Assembly (NCBI RefSeq): GCF_027587175.1
Contig: NZ_JAPCID010000002.1
Location: forward strand, 62,001-126,000
Source of the DNA: Solirubrobacter deserti
GTDB taxonomy: Bacteria > Actinomycetota > Thermoleophilia > Solirubrobacterales > Solirubrobacteraceae
Length of the DNA: 64,000 nucleotides
Direction of reading: 5' to 3'
In this document: positions 51,216 to 60,100 of the stretch, piece after piece
Layout: every line of letters begins with the position of its first letter
Position numbering within the stretch: position 1 is the first letter of the stretch
Position numbers and translations under genes: made by a program
The notes under the pieces: generated by a model
The model's input: the letters and a program-made list of their open reading frames with translations, nothing else
Database searches by the model: none
What the model was told of the DNA's origin: nothing

Positions 51216-52622
51216 TTAGAGGACGCAGCGCTGGGCGAGCAGCAGGGCCACATCGTCGCGCGGATGCGTGTCCCCGACCAGCCGCTCCACCACGTGCGCG
51301 CGCAGCGCCTCCAGCCCGTCCACGGTCGCGCACTCGGTCACCAGCCGGTCGATCGCGTCGTCGATCAGCTCCCCCGGCCGCTCCACGAGCCCATCCGTGT
51401 AGAGCATCAACCGGTCCCCCGCCTCGAACGCGAACGTCGACTCCGCGTAGCTCGCGCCGACCACGCCGAGCACGACCCCGTGCCCCTCCACGGCGAGCCG
51501 CGGCGGCCCGGCCGCCGGGACCAGCACGGGCGGCGGGTGCCCCGCGGACACCACCCGCACCTCGTCATCGTCGTGCGTGATGGCCACGATGCACATCGTC
51601 GCCATGTCGGTGAGCTCGGTGTCCGTGACCAGCTCGTTCAGCCGCCGCACGGACTCCGCGAGCCCGAAGCCCTCGTGCGCGTACACGCGCAGCGAGTGGC
51701 GCAGCTGTCCGGCCTGCGCCGCGGCGGCCACGCCGTGCCCGGCCACGTCGCCGATCACGAGCCAGACGCCGTTGCGCGTCTCGATCACGTCGTACCAGTC
51801 CCCGCCGACGATCAGCTCCTGCTCGGCGGCCAGGTGCCACGCGTGTACGGCCAGCCGCTCGTCCGACGGGAGGCGCTCGGGCAGCAGCGTCTGCTGCAAG
51901 GTGCGCGAGATCGTCTGCTCGCGCGCCAGCGCCGCCGCGCGCTCGCGCTCGGTGCGCCGCGCCGCGGTGACGTCGCTGAGCGTCACCACCAGCCGCTGCG
52001 AGCCGGGCACGACGTCCACGCGCACACTGTGCGTCCGGTTCTCGAGCTCGAGCTCGCCGCTGGAGCGCCCCACCTCGAGCGCCTCCACGCGCGTGCCGAC
52101 CGCGTCAGAGCCGAACACCGCCTCGAACGCCGGGTTCGCCCGCACCACCACGCCGTCGGGATCGAGGACGGCGACGGCATCGGAGATCGCGTCGAACGTC
52201 GTGCGCCACTCGGTCGCGGCGCTGCGCACCTCGGCCTCCAGGGAACGCGCCCGCAGCATCGACCGGATCGTCGCGGCCAGCACCGGCGCCTCGACGGGTT
52301 GTGTCAAATACGCATCGGCGCCGGTCTCCAGCCCTTCGACCTTCGCCTCGGTCTCCATGAACGTCGCCGACAGCATCAGCACCGGGATGTGCCGCGTGTC
52401 CTCGTGGGACTTGATGCGCCGGCACGCCTCGAACCCGTCGAGCCCCGGCATCTTGACGTCCAGCACCGCGATGTCGGGCGGATCCGCCAGCACGGCGGCG
52501 ACGGCCGAGAGCCCGTCCGCGACCTCCCGCACCGTGAAGCCCGACCGTCGCAGCATCGTCGCTATCACGTAGCGGCCGACATCGTCGTCGTCCGCGAGCA
52601 GGATCGACGGCTCGCGGGTCAT
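51216..52622 (-). CDS. Response regulator with PAS and SpoIIE/PP2C phosphatase output
   Basis: 468 residues. An N-terminal receiver (ILLADDDDVGRYV, phospho-Asp in AVLDVKMPGLDGF, Lys region YLTQPVE altered) leads to a PAS domain (AISDAVAVLDPDGVVVRANP) and a C-terminal PP2C phosphatase with GGDWYDVIE, IGDVAGHGVAAAA and RDDVALLL. The usual receiver Lys is replaced by Gln in this segment, which may change phosphorelay behaviour. Its ATG overlaps the hybrid-kinase stop, so they are translated together and probably signal to each other. Confidence 0.9.
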   Translation of the reverse strand: MTREPSILLADDDDVGRYVIATMLRRSGFTVREVADGLSAVAAVLADPPDIAVLDVKMPGLDGFEACRRIKSHEDTRHIPVLMLSATFMETEAKVEGLETGADAYLTQPVEAPVLAATIRSMLRARSLEAEVRSAATEWRTTFDAISDAVAVLDPDGVVVRANPAFEAVFGSDAVGTRVEALEVGRSSGELELENRTHSVRVDVVPGSQRLVVTLSDVTAARRTERERAAALAREQTISRTLQQTLLPERLPSDERLAVHAWHLAAEQELIVGGDWYDVIETRNGVWLVIGDVAGHGVAAAAQAGQLRHSLRVYAHEGFGLAESVRRLNELVTDTELTDMATMCIVAITHDDDEVRVVSAGHPPPVLVPAAGPPRLAVEGHGVVLGVVGASYAESTFAFEAGDRLMLYTDGLVERPGELIDDAIDRLVTECATVDGLEALRAHVVERLVGDTHPRDDVALLLAQRCVL

Positions 52623-54319
52623 CGCGTCGCCACCGACAACACCTCCAGCAGCTGCGAACGCGACGTCCGGGACTTGTCGAGCACGTGCGCGCCAAGCCCT
52701 TCGAGCCGCTCGACCTCCCAGCGCTCGAGCAGACGCGAGGTGTGGATGATCACGGGCACGGCGGCCATCCTGGCATCGGCGCGCATCCGGCGCAGGACCT
52801 CCACGCCGTCCAGATCAGGCATCGACAGGTCGAGGATGACGGCGGCCGGGAGCGCCTCCGCCAGGGCGGCCAGGGCGGGCTCGCCGCCGGCGACCGCGAC
52901 CGTGCGCCAGGCCGTGTCGCGCAGGTGCGCCTCGACCACGTAGCGCGAGGTCTCGTCGTCGTCGACCACCAGCACGGCGCCCGTGACGTCCGGCACCGAC
53001 GAGTCGACGTCGTGCCGCAGCGGCAGCTCGATCGTGAACGCCGTCCCCACGCCGACCGTCGAGCGGACCGTCATCTCCCCGCCCAGCAGCCCCACGAGCG
53101 TCTTGGCCAGCGGCAGCCCGAGCCCGGTCCCCTGCCGCGCCTTCTGCCGCTCCCCCGGGATCTGCACGAACTCCTCGAAGATCCGCGGCAGGTCGTCGGC
53201 GGCGATCCCGATGCCGGTGTCGGCGACCGTGAACCGCACGCGCGGCCCGAGCACCTCCGCGCTCACGAGGACCTCGCCTTGCGGCGTGAACTTGACCGCG
53301 TTGGAGATCAGGTTGCGCAGCACCTGGATGAGTTTGGCCTCGTCGGTGCGCAGCGTCGCCTCCGCCGGCGGGAAGTCGAAGCGTAGCTGCACGCCGGCGT
53401 CCTTGAGCAGGGGGCGCAGCTGCCCGCGCAGCAAGACCAGCAGCTCGGACAGCGCCACGTCCTCGAGCTCGAGCTCCAGCCGCCCGGCCTCGATCTTGGC
53501 GATGTCGAGCAGGTCGCCGACCAGGGTCAGCTGGTCCTGCGCGACGCGCCGAATGAACGACACCTGCGTCGCCTGCTCGCTCGCGAGCGGCGGCTTCCCG
53601 CTCAGCAGCAGCTCCGCGAGCGCGATGATCGAGTTCAGCGGCGTGCGCAGCTCGTGCGACATGTCCGCCAAGAAGCGCGACTTGCGCTCGTCGGCGTCGC
53701 GCAGCCGCTGCGCGCGCTCGTCGAGCTCGGCGTAGAGCGCGACCACGCCGGTGTTGGTCTCCTCCAGCTCGCGGTTGAGTGCGAGCATCGCCTTCTGGCG
53801 CGCCCGCACCTCGCCGAGCGCCTGCAGCAGCTCCTCGTTCTGGCGCGAGACCTCGTCGAACGGGTTGACGGCGCCGCGCCGGGCCAGCTCGGCGCGTACC
53901 TCGCGCGCGTCGGGCGCCGGCCCGGGCAGCCGCTTGGCCACGCGCACGCGGGTGCCGCGCGCCGCCTCGATCTCGAACTCGTCCATCAGCTGACGCACGC
54001 CCACCAGGCCGCGGCCGAGCCCGGTGGCCGACGTGTAGTCGCCACGCAGGACCTCCTCCAGGTTCGGGATCCCGGGGCCCGCGTCGACCACCTCGACGCG
54101 CATCGCGTTCGCGCCGCAGCTGATGCGCACCTCGCCGCCGCCGGCGTAGCGGTGCGCGTTGCGCGCGAGCTCGGACACCGCGGTGGCGATCCGCGTCTGC
54201 TCGAGCCGGTCGAACCCGAGCAGCTCGGCGACGTCGCGCGCGCGCTGGCGCGCCGTGACCACGCCCTCGTCGTGGCGCAGGTCAACGCGCGCGACCTCGT
54301 CGCCGATCGGCGCGTTCAT
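52619..54319 (-). CDS. Hybrid histidine kinase with an N-terminal RsbW/RsbT-like ATPase domain and C-terminal receiver
   Basis: 566 residues from the ATG at 54319. Residues ~1-125 are a GHKL domain of the RsbW/RsbT type: ATAVSELARNAHRYAGGGEV, VVDAGPGIPN and GLGRGLVGVRQLMDEF. A coiled-coil then leads to a HisKA domain (FLADMSHELRTPLNSIIALA, phospho-His), a second HATPase_c (VLRNLISNAVKFTPQGEVLV, DTGIGI, GTGLGLPLAK) and a receiver with AVILDLSMPDLDG. Both kinases look intact. Fusion of a Ser/Thr switch kinase to a two-component kinase is unusual and links the stressosome genes to phosphorelay. Confidence 0.9.
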   Translation of the reverse strand: MNAPIGDEVARVDLRHDEGVVTARQRARDVAELLGFDRLEQTRIATAVSELARNAHRYAGGGEVRISCGANAMRVEVVDAGPGIPNLEEVLRGDYTSATGLGRGLVGVRQLMDEFEIEAARGTRVRVAKRLPGPAPDAREVRAELARRGAVNPFDEVSRQNEELLQALGEVRARQKAMLALNRELEETNTGVVALYAELDERAQRLRDADERKSRFLADMSHELRTPLNSIIALAELLLSGKPPLASEQATQVSFIRRVAQDQLTLVGDLLDIAKIEAGRLELELEDVALSELLVLLRGQLRPLLKDAGVQLRFDFPPAEATLRTDEAKLIQVLRNLISNAVKFTPQGEVLVSAEVLGPRVRFTVADTGIGIAADDLPRIFEEFVQIPGERQKARQGTGLGLPLAKTLVGLLGGEMTVRSTVGVGTAFTIELPLRHDVDSSVPDVTGAVLVVDDDETSRYVVEAHLRDTAWRTVAVAGGEPALAALAEALPAAVILDLSMPDLDGVEVLRRMRADARMAAVPVIIHTSRLLERWEVERLEGLGAHVLDKSRTSRSQLLEVLSVATR

Positions 54320-55281
54320 CCGCGCGCCACCACCACGCTCACGTCGTCGCGGCCGCGCTCGAAGTCCCGGATCAGCACCGCCGCGGTCACGAGCGGGTCG
54401 CGGCGCGGCAGGCCCGGATACGCGTTCAGGTCCCAGCCGGACCGCAATCCGTCGGAGTGCATGACGAGCAGCGCGCCGGGCGGGAACCCGTAGTCGAACG
54501 CGCGCGGGCGCTGGACGCCGTGCCCGAGGATGCCGGGCATCGACACGAGCGAGCGCGTCTCGCCCTCGATGACGATCGTCGCCGCGATGTTGCCGATGCC
54601 GGCGTACTGAAGCGCGCCCGTGCGGCGGTTCCAGCGCGCGACCGCGCCCGCGGCCCCGCGCGTGGGCAGCAGCGCGCCGTGGATGCGGGTGAGCGCGGCC
54701 GTGGCGTCCAGCCCGGGACTGAGCTCGCGCACGGCGGTGTTGGCCGCCGCGGCGGCGGCGTCGCCGTGGCCGAGCCCGTCCGCGAGCAGGATCGTCGTGA
54801 ACTCGCCGTCGGTGACCGAGCCCCACGCGTCACCGCTCGCGCTCTCCCCCGCCATCGCCAGCGCGAGCCCATCCAGCGGCGGCACCTCGCCGCCGAGGCG
54901 CGCGAGCACGACCGCGCCGCCCGGCCCGGACTGGAGGTCCATCGTGGACATGCGGCCGATCGCGCCGAGGCCGTTGCCGGGGCCGCCGCCGGTCGAGTAG
55001 CCGTCGTCGCGGGCGCGCGCGAGGTTGGAGATCCCCGGGCCGCGGTCGCACGCGATCGCGTCGATCGTCGCGCCCCGCGTGCGGTTCACGCGTAGGATGA
55101 TCTCGCCGCCGCCGGCGTGGCGCACGAGGTTCGTGGCCAGCTCGGTGACGACGATCGCGGCCTCGCCCTTGCGCTGCTCGTCGAAGCCGAGGTCGTCCGC
55201 GAGCTGCTCCACCGCACGGCGCGCGGGTGCCACTCCGGAGGGATCGTCGACGCGCAGGCGGGCCGGGGCGCTCAGCGCCAT
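54316..55281 (-). CDS. RsbW-like ATPase fused to a SpoIIE/RsbX-type phosphatase
   Basis: 321 residues. The N-terminal half is a GHKL domain (AAIVVTELATNLVRHAGGGE, CDRGPGISNLARARDDGYST, GNGLGAIGRMS). The C-terminal half is an RsbX-like PP2C phosphatase: GESASGDAWGS, LLADGLGHGDAAAAA and GRDDVSVVVARG. It overlaps rsbT by 10 bp and the hybrid kinase by 4 bp. RsbX resets stressosomes by removing phosphates from RsbR and RsbS; this fusion probably has that role plus a kinase-like interaction domain (inference). Confidence 0.88.
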   Translation of the reverse strand: MALSAPARLRVDDPSGVAPARRAVEQLADDLGFDEQRKGEAAIVVTELATNLVRHAGGGEIILRVNRTRGATIDAIACDRGPGISNLARARDDGYSTGGGPGNGLGAIGRMSTMDLQSGPGGAVVLARLGGEVPPLDGLALAMAGESASGDAWGSVTDGEFTTILLADGLGHGDAAAAAANTAVRELSPGLDATAALTRIHGALLPTRGAAGAVARWNRRTGALQYAGIGNIAATIVIEGETRSLVSMPGILGHGVQRPRAFDYGFPPGALLVMHSDGLRSGWDLNAYPGLPRRDPLVTAAVLIRDFERGRDDVSVVVARG

Positions 55282-55670
55282 GTGGCCACGCGCACGATCG
55301 TGCCGCCGGTCGGGTTGTCCCGCACGTCGAAGTCGTTCACGAGCCGGCGCGCCCCGCCGAACCCCAGGCCGAGCCCGGTGCCGGTGCTGAACCCGTCGGT
55401 GAGCGCCATCTGCACGTCCGGGATCCCGGGTCCGTCGTCCTCGAAGGTCGCGTAGACGCCCTGGCGGGCGCCGTCGAGCAGCAGCCCGGCGCGCAGCCGG
55501 CCGCCGCCGCCGTGGATGATCGTGTTGCGCGCCAGCTCGGAGACGGCGGTCACGAACTTCGTCTGGTCGACGAGCCGCAGGCCGGCCTGCTGGGCCAGCT
55601 CCCGCACGCGGTGACGCGCGCGCACGACGTCCTCGTCCGTGCGCAGCGGGAGCGGTTCGTCAAGGGCCAG
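55272..55670 (-). CDS. rsbT: RsbT-like serine/threonine switch kinase (apparent CTG start)
   Basis: 132 residues if read from the CTG at 55670 (ALDEPLPLRTDEDVVRARHR after the initiator), which matches RsbT length and N-terminus. N, G1 and G2 boxes are TAVSELARNTIIHGGGGRL, FEDDGPGIPD and STGTGLGLGFGGARRLVNDF. The first conventional start, a GTG at 55625, would cut 15 conserved residues. A strong SD (GGAGGCGGAG) lies just before the CTG and within the end of rsbS, so CTG initiation by coupling is plausible. RsbT is held by the RsbR-RsbS complex and released on stress. Confidence 0.88.
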   Translation of the reverse strand: MALDEPLPLRTDEDVVRARHRVRELAQQAGLRLVDQTKFVTAVSELARNTIIHGGGGRLRAGLLLDGARQGVYATFEDDGPGIPDVQMALTDGFSTGTGLGLGFGGARRLVNDFDVRDNPTGGTIVRVATWR

Positions 55671-56067
55671 CGGTCTCCGCCTCCTCGTCGCCCGGATCCT
55701 CGTCGACGGTCGGTGCGGGGAGCATCGCCATGCCGCGCTCGACCGTGAGCGCCGTGCGCACGCCCGGCAGCGTGAGGCCGAGATCCACGAGCGTGATCGC
55801 CACCACGGGCCGCATGCCGACGACCACCGTATCGGCGTCCAGCACGCGCGCGATCCCGGCGATGTCGGACAGCATGCGCCCGATGAAGGAGTCGATGAAC
55901 TCCAGGCCGGAGATGTCGATCAGCACGCCGCGGGCGCCCGTCTCCGCGATCCGCTCGGCCAGGTCCTCCTGCAGCGCGAGCGCCATCCGGTCGTGCATGT
56001 CGACCTGGATGCTCACCAGCAGCAGGTGGCCGAGCTTGAGGATCGGGATCCGGTTCACGCGGTCCAT
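55660..56067 (-). CDS. rsbS: RsbS-like STAS protein of the stressosome
   Basis: 135 residues, single STAS domain: IPILKLGHLLLVSIQVDMHD at the N-terminus and IDISGLEFIDSFIGRMLSDI with the Ser that RsbT phosphorylates, then DADTVVVGMRPVVAITLVDL. A C-terminal acidic tail (DEDPGDEEAETAGP) follows. It is the scaffold subunit that binds RsbT. The gene sits 5 bp after rsbR and overlaps rsbT by 11 bp. Confidence 0.93.
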   Translation of the reverse strand: MDRVNRIPILKLGHLLLVSIQVDMHDRMALALQEDLAERIAETGARGVLIDISGLEFIDSFIGRMLSDIAGIARVLDADTVVVGMRPVVAITLVDLGLTLPGVRTALTVERGMAMLPAPTVDEDPGDEEAETAGP

Positions 56068-56072
56068 CCCGG

Positions 56073-56924
56073 CTACTCCGCCGTCGCGACCGGCGCCTTG
56101 CGGCGCACGATCTGATGGCCCGTGCGCTCGAGTGCGACGGTCACCGCGTCCGCCAGGCTCGACTTGGTCGTGACCTCGGACAGGTCCAGCCCGAGGTGCA
56201 CGATCGTCTGGGCGATCAGCGGGCGGATGCCGGAGATGATGCAGTCAGCACCCATCAGGCGCGCGGCGGTGACCGCCTTGAGCAGGTGCTGGGCGACCAT
56301 CGTGTCCACGGTCGGGACGCCGGTGATGTCGATGATCGCGATCGCTGAGTCGGTCTCGACGATCTTCTGCAGCAGGCTCTCCATCACGACCTGCGTGCGA
56401 GCCGAGTCCAGCGTGCCGATCAGCGGCAGCGCGACGACGCCCTGCCAGAGCTTGACGACCGGCGTCGAGAGCTCGATCAGCTCGTCCTGCTGGCGCCGGA
56501 TGACGTCCTCGCGCGTGCGCAGGTAGGCCTCGGCGGTGAACAGGCCGAGGTTGTCGATCAGCTGCGTCGCGGCCCATATCGCCGCGCCATCGGGCAGCTT
56601 GCCGAACAGGGGCTCCTTGAACGAGAACACGAACGTCGCCGTCTCGGTCGGCGTGAACCCGCGCGTCGCGCGCGTGCGGCTGAGGTTCGTGAGCTGCTCG
56701 CGGATCGCGTCCCAGGCCGGGCCGGAGGTGTCAGCCGTCGATGACTCGGTGACGGCGATCGCGAGCGCGGTCAGGAAGCGGTCGCTCTCGACCCGGAGCT
56801 CGCTCTCGGAGATCAGGTCCGTGCGTACGCCGGGCGCCGCCAACTGCGCCTGTACCCAGGCGTCCAGCAGCTCCGTCCGCTGTTCACGCAGCACCGCTTG
56901 GATGACCGACAGTCCCTCACTCAT
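56073..56924 (-). CDS. rsbR: RsbR-like stressosome sensor protein
   Basis: 283 residues from the ATG at 56924 (MSEGLSVIQAVLREQR). A helical N-terminal sensor domain of ~150 residues (TETATFVFSFKEPLFGKL, RTREDVIRRQQDELIELSTP) precedes a STAS domain with LPLIGTLDSARTQVVMESLL, DITGVPTVDTMVAQHLLKAV (phospho-Thr region) and ISGIRPLIAQTIVHLGLDL. It is the head of the operon rsbR-rsbS-rsbT-phosphatase-hybrid kinase-phosphatase-STAS. TAGGGT ends 7 nt before the ATG, suggesting a leaderless transcript. The stress signal is unknown. Confidence 0.93.
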   Translation of the reverse strand: MSEGLSVIQAVLREQRTELLDAWVQAQLAAPGVRTDLISESELRVESDRFLTALAIAVTESSTADTSGPAWDAIREQLTNLSRTRATRGFTPTETATFVFSFKEPLFGKLPDGAAIWAATQLIDNLGLFTAEAYLRTREDVIRRQQDELIELSTPVVKLWQGVVALPLIGTLDSARTQVVMESLLQKIVETDSAIAIIDITGVPTVDTMVAQHLLKAVTAARLMGADCIISGIRPLIAQTIVHLGLDLSEVTTKSSLADAVTVALERTGHQIVRRKAPVATAE

Positions 56925-56931
56925 TGCGAGG

Positions 56932-56937
56932 ACCCTA
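56932..56937 (-). promoter_or_regulatory. -10 box of the stressosome operon
   Basis: Minus-strand TAGGGT, seven bases, then the rsbR ATG. It is the only promoter-like site seen before the seven-gene operon. Confidence 0.45.
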
Positions 56938-56960
56938 TCCAAGGTGGGTAGGAGAACGGC

Positions 56961-57110
56961 ATGGACGGTGACGAGAAGGACCGCACGGACAACTCCCCCG
57001 GGGCCGAGGGCGGCGAGTCCTCAGAGAACAAGGACACGCCACCCGCGGCGCCCGCGGACGACGACTCGCCGCTGGGCGACACCGATCAGCACTCCAATGC
57101 TGACGCCTAG
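56961..57110 (+). CDS. Small acidic protein of unknown function (49 residues)
   Basis: The start ATG at 56961 is preceded by AGGAG at good spacing. The product is hydrophilic, disordered and Asp/Glu-rich, beginning MDGDEKDRTDNSPGAEGGES and ending SPLGDTDQHSNADA. The GDTDQHS tail is one I associate with small actinobacterial proteins of unknown role. It is divergent from rsbR, and its stop overlaps the stop of the giant secreted gene by 4 bp. Confidence 0.6.
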   Translation: MDGDEKDRTDNSPGAEGGESSENKDTPPAAPADDDSPLGDTDQHSNADA

Positions 57111-60100
57111 CGCTTCCCCTTCCTGAAGGTCACGGTGCGCGTCTGGCGGGACAGCAGCTTGCCGCTGCCCGTCGCGCGCACCTCGAGCTTGAGCCGGACC
57201 TTCAGCGGGGCCCGCTTGAGGCGCTTCACCGCGCCCGGCGTCAGCCGCATCTTGAGCCTGGCCGTCGTGCCCGCGGGGACGCGCAGCTTGACCGGCTTGA
57301 CGAGCTTCGCGCGTCTCGGCGCCTTCGCCGCGGACGCGCCGCCCGCGACCTCGCTCAGGCTCATCGTGCAGTTGCTGATGTCGCCGCCGGGCGCGCACGG
57401 AATCGAGATGAAGCACTGGTTCGTCCGCGGGTCGACGTTGCAGCTCGGCGGGAGGCTGCCGCCGGGCGGCGCGGGATCGTCCTGGCCGTGCGACGGGCCG
57501 CCGCCACCGGCCCCGCCGCCGCCACCGACGGCACCGCCGACGTGCGGCGGGGGCGGCGGGGGCGGCGGAGGCGGAGCCGCCTGGACGGTCAGGTTCACCG
57601 TCGCCGGCGAGGCATCGTTGTCTCCGTCGGAGGCCGCGTACGTGAACGTGTCGGCACCCGCGTAGCCGGCGGACGGCGTGTAGACGACGGTGTGGTCGTC
57701 CTCGACCGCCCCGAGCGTGCCGTGCGCCGGCGGCGTGAGCACGCGGACGCTGAGCGGATCGCCGTTCGGGTCCCCGCACATGAGCTTGATCCGCAGGCGG
57801 CCGTCGTGCGGGACGGTCGCGGTCAGCTCGTCGCACTCGGGCGGCGTCGGGTCCTGCAGGTACGGCAGTGCGCGCCAGCTCGGCCGCTCGCGCCAGGCGA
57901 CGCCGCTGGTGAGCTTGCGCTTGCCGCCCCCATCGGGCCGCATCGTCCACACGTGGAACGATCGCTCGACGGTCTCGCCGCGCTCGGACGTGTAGGCGAT
58001 CCGGCGCCCGTCCGGGGACCACACGGGGTTCTCGTCGCTGTCGAAGAGCGGACAGTCGTCGTCGCACTCGGGGTCGCGGGTGAGGTTGCTCAGGCCCGTG
58101 CCGTCAGGCTCGACGGTGAAGATCTCCGCGTCGATGTAGTGCTGGTCGTCGCGCCGGTACTGGTCGAAACCGCTGAACGCGATCCGGTAGCCGTCCGGTG
58201 ACCACGCGGGCGAGGTCGCGATCGCCATGCCGCGCGTGATCGCGGCGCGGGCGCCGCCGTCCACGTCGATGACGTAGATGTCTCGGCCGTCCGCGAGCGC
58301 GCCCGTGAACGCGAGCCGCTCGCCGTCCGGCGACCAGGTGGGCTCCTTGGCGTCGACGTCCTGCGTGTTCGGGACGACCGTGCGCGTGTTGGCCTCGAGG
58401 TCGTGGATGACGATCCCGCAGCGCGCGAGCTCCTGGCACTCCGAGTACGCGACGCGACGGCCGTCATGCGCCCACGCGAGCCCGCTGCGCTGGTGCGCGG
58501 GCGGCAGCGGCAGCGTGCGCTCCTCGCTGCCGTCGGCGTTCGCGATCGTCACGCCGGCGACGCTGACGTGCCCGATGCGCGTCCCGTCGGGCGAGTGCGC
58601 GGCCCGCTGGACGAACGGCGACAGCGGCGGCGGGTCGACCGGCTGGCCGGACGGCTTGACCGCCCCCCACGAGCGCTGCGTGCCGATCAGCTGGTTGAAC
58701 ACGAGCTCGCCGTTGCGGCCCGCGCGGGCCGGGCAGGCCGGCGCAGCGCCGTCGCCGGCGCGCACCTCCATCCACGCCTCGCGCAGGCGCAGCTGGCCGA
58801 GCGCCTGCGCGCGCAGCGTGGCGACGGCCGCGCCCGCCTCCAGCTGGACCGCGCCGCGATAGCAGCCCGTGCCGGCCTCGTCGAGCAGCGTCACCGTGAC
58901 CGGCGCGCGCCCCTCGCGCTTGACGGACACGTCGACGGTCGCGCCCGGGACGCGCCGGTCGTCGCGCTCGACGATCGCGAGCAGCGGTGTGGGTCCGCCA
59001 CCGGGCGCGCGCCCGTACCGCAGGTCGAGCTCCCACCGGTCCTCTTCGAGCTGCGCGGCGACCTGCGCCTGCTCGGCGGCCTGCGCCGTCGACTGCAGCC
59101 GCACGAGCCAGCGCCCGCGATCCGGGTCGTCGGCGACGAGCGACCGCACCGGCGCCCGGCCCTCGCCCTGCCCGGCCACGATGCGCTGCACGACGGTCCC
59201 GTTCGGGGCCACCAGCTCGGCGGTGACCCGCGGCGAGGCGAGCACCTGCACGGCGATCCGCGAGCCGCCGTCGACCGTGAGCGGCGTGTCGACCGTCGCG
59301 CCCGGCGCGAGCGCCACCAGCTCCCGCGCGAGCAGGTCGTGGGTGCGCCCGAGCACGCGCGGGGCGTCCTCGCCCACGTCCGCGGCCGCGGCCCGAGCGC
59401 GCGGCGCCGCGGCGCCCTCGTCGTCCGCCGCCGCGCGCTTCTCGCCGGCGGGCGCGCCCGGGCCCTCGGGCAGGCCGGCCACGTGCGGGACGATGAATGA
59501 GCGCAGCACGAGGCCGGAGTCGATCATCTCGCCGTGGAGCACCGGGGCCTCGCGGACGTCCTCGAGCGTCCAGCGCTGGCTCGTCACGCCGGACACGCCG
59601 TCGCCCGGCTCGGCCGTGCCGCAGGTACCGGCGGCCGCCGAGCCCGAGAAGGCCGCGAACTGCACGCCGCGACGCTCGGTCACGCGCGTGTTGAACGCGG
59701 CAACCAGCTCGCGCCGGAGCTGGTAGACGGCGGGCACGTGCGCGAGCTCGGCGCACGGGGTGCCGAGGTTCGGCGTGCCGAGCATCAGCAGATGCTCGAC
59801 CGGGGTCGCGAGGTCGGACAGGGTGTGCACGTATTGGCGCGCGATCAGGCCGCCGAGGCCGTGGGCGACGACGTCCACGCGCGCGGCGTCCTCGTCCATG
59901 CGCACGGTGCGGACCGCTTCGGCCAGGACCGCCGCGTTGCGCTCGACGCCGGGCGTCTCGCGGTCCAGCGCGGTCCAGTTGCCCGTGTCCATGCCGCCCA
60001 CCGGGACGGCACGCCAGTCCGGGTGCACGCGCCGGACCTGTTCGGCCATCGCGTCCCACGCGCCCGCGGTCGCGAACTCGCCGTGCACGAGCACCAGCGG

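Noticed and set aside
57530-57590. GC-rich run encoding poly-Pro and Gly in the giant protein as a repeat element
   Set aside because: It is in frame and reads as a normal Pro/Gly interdomain linker.
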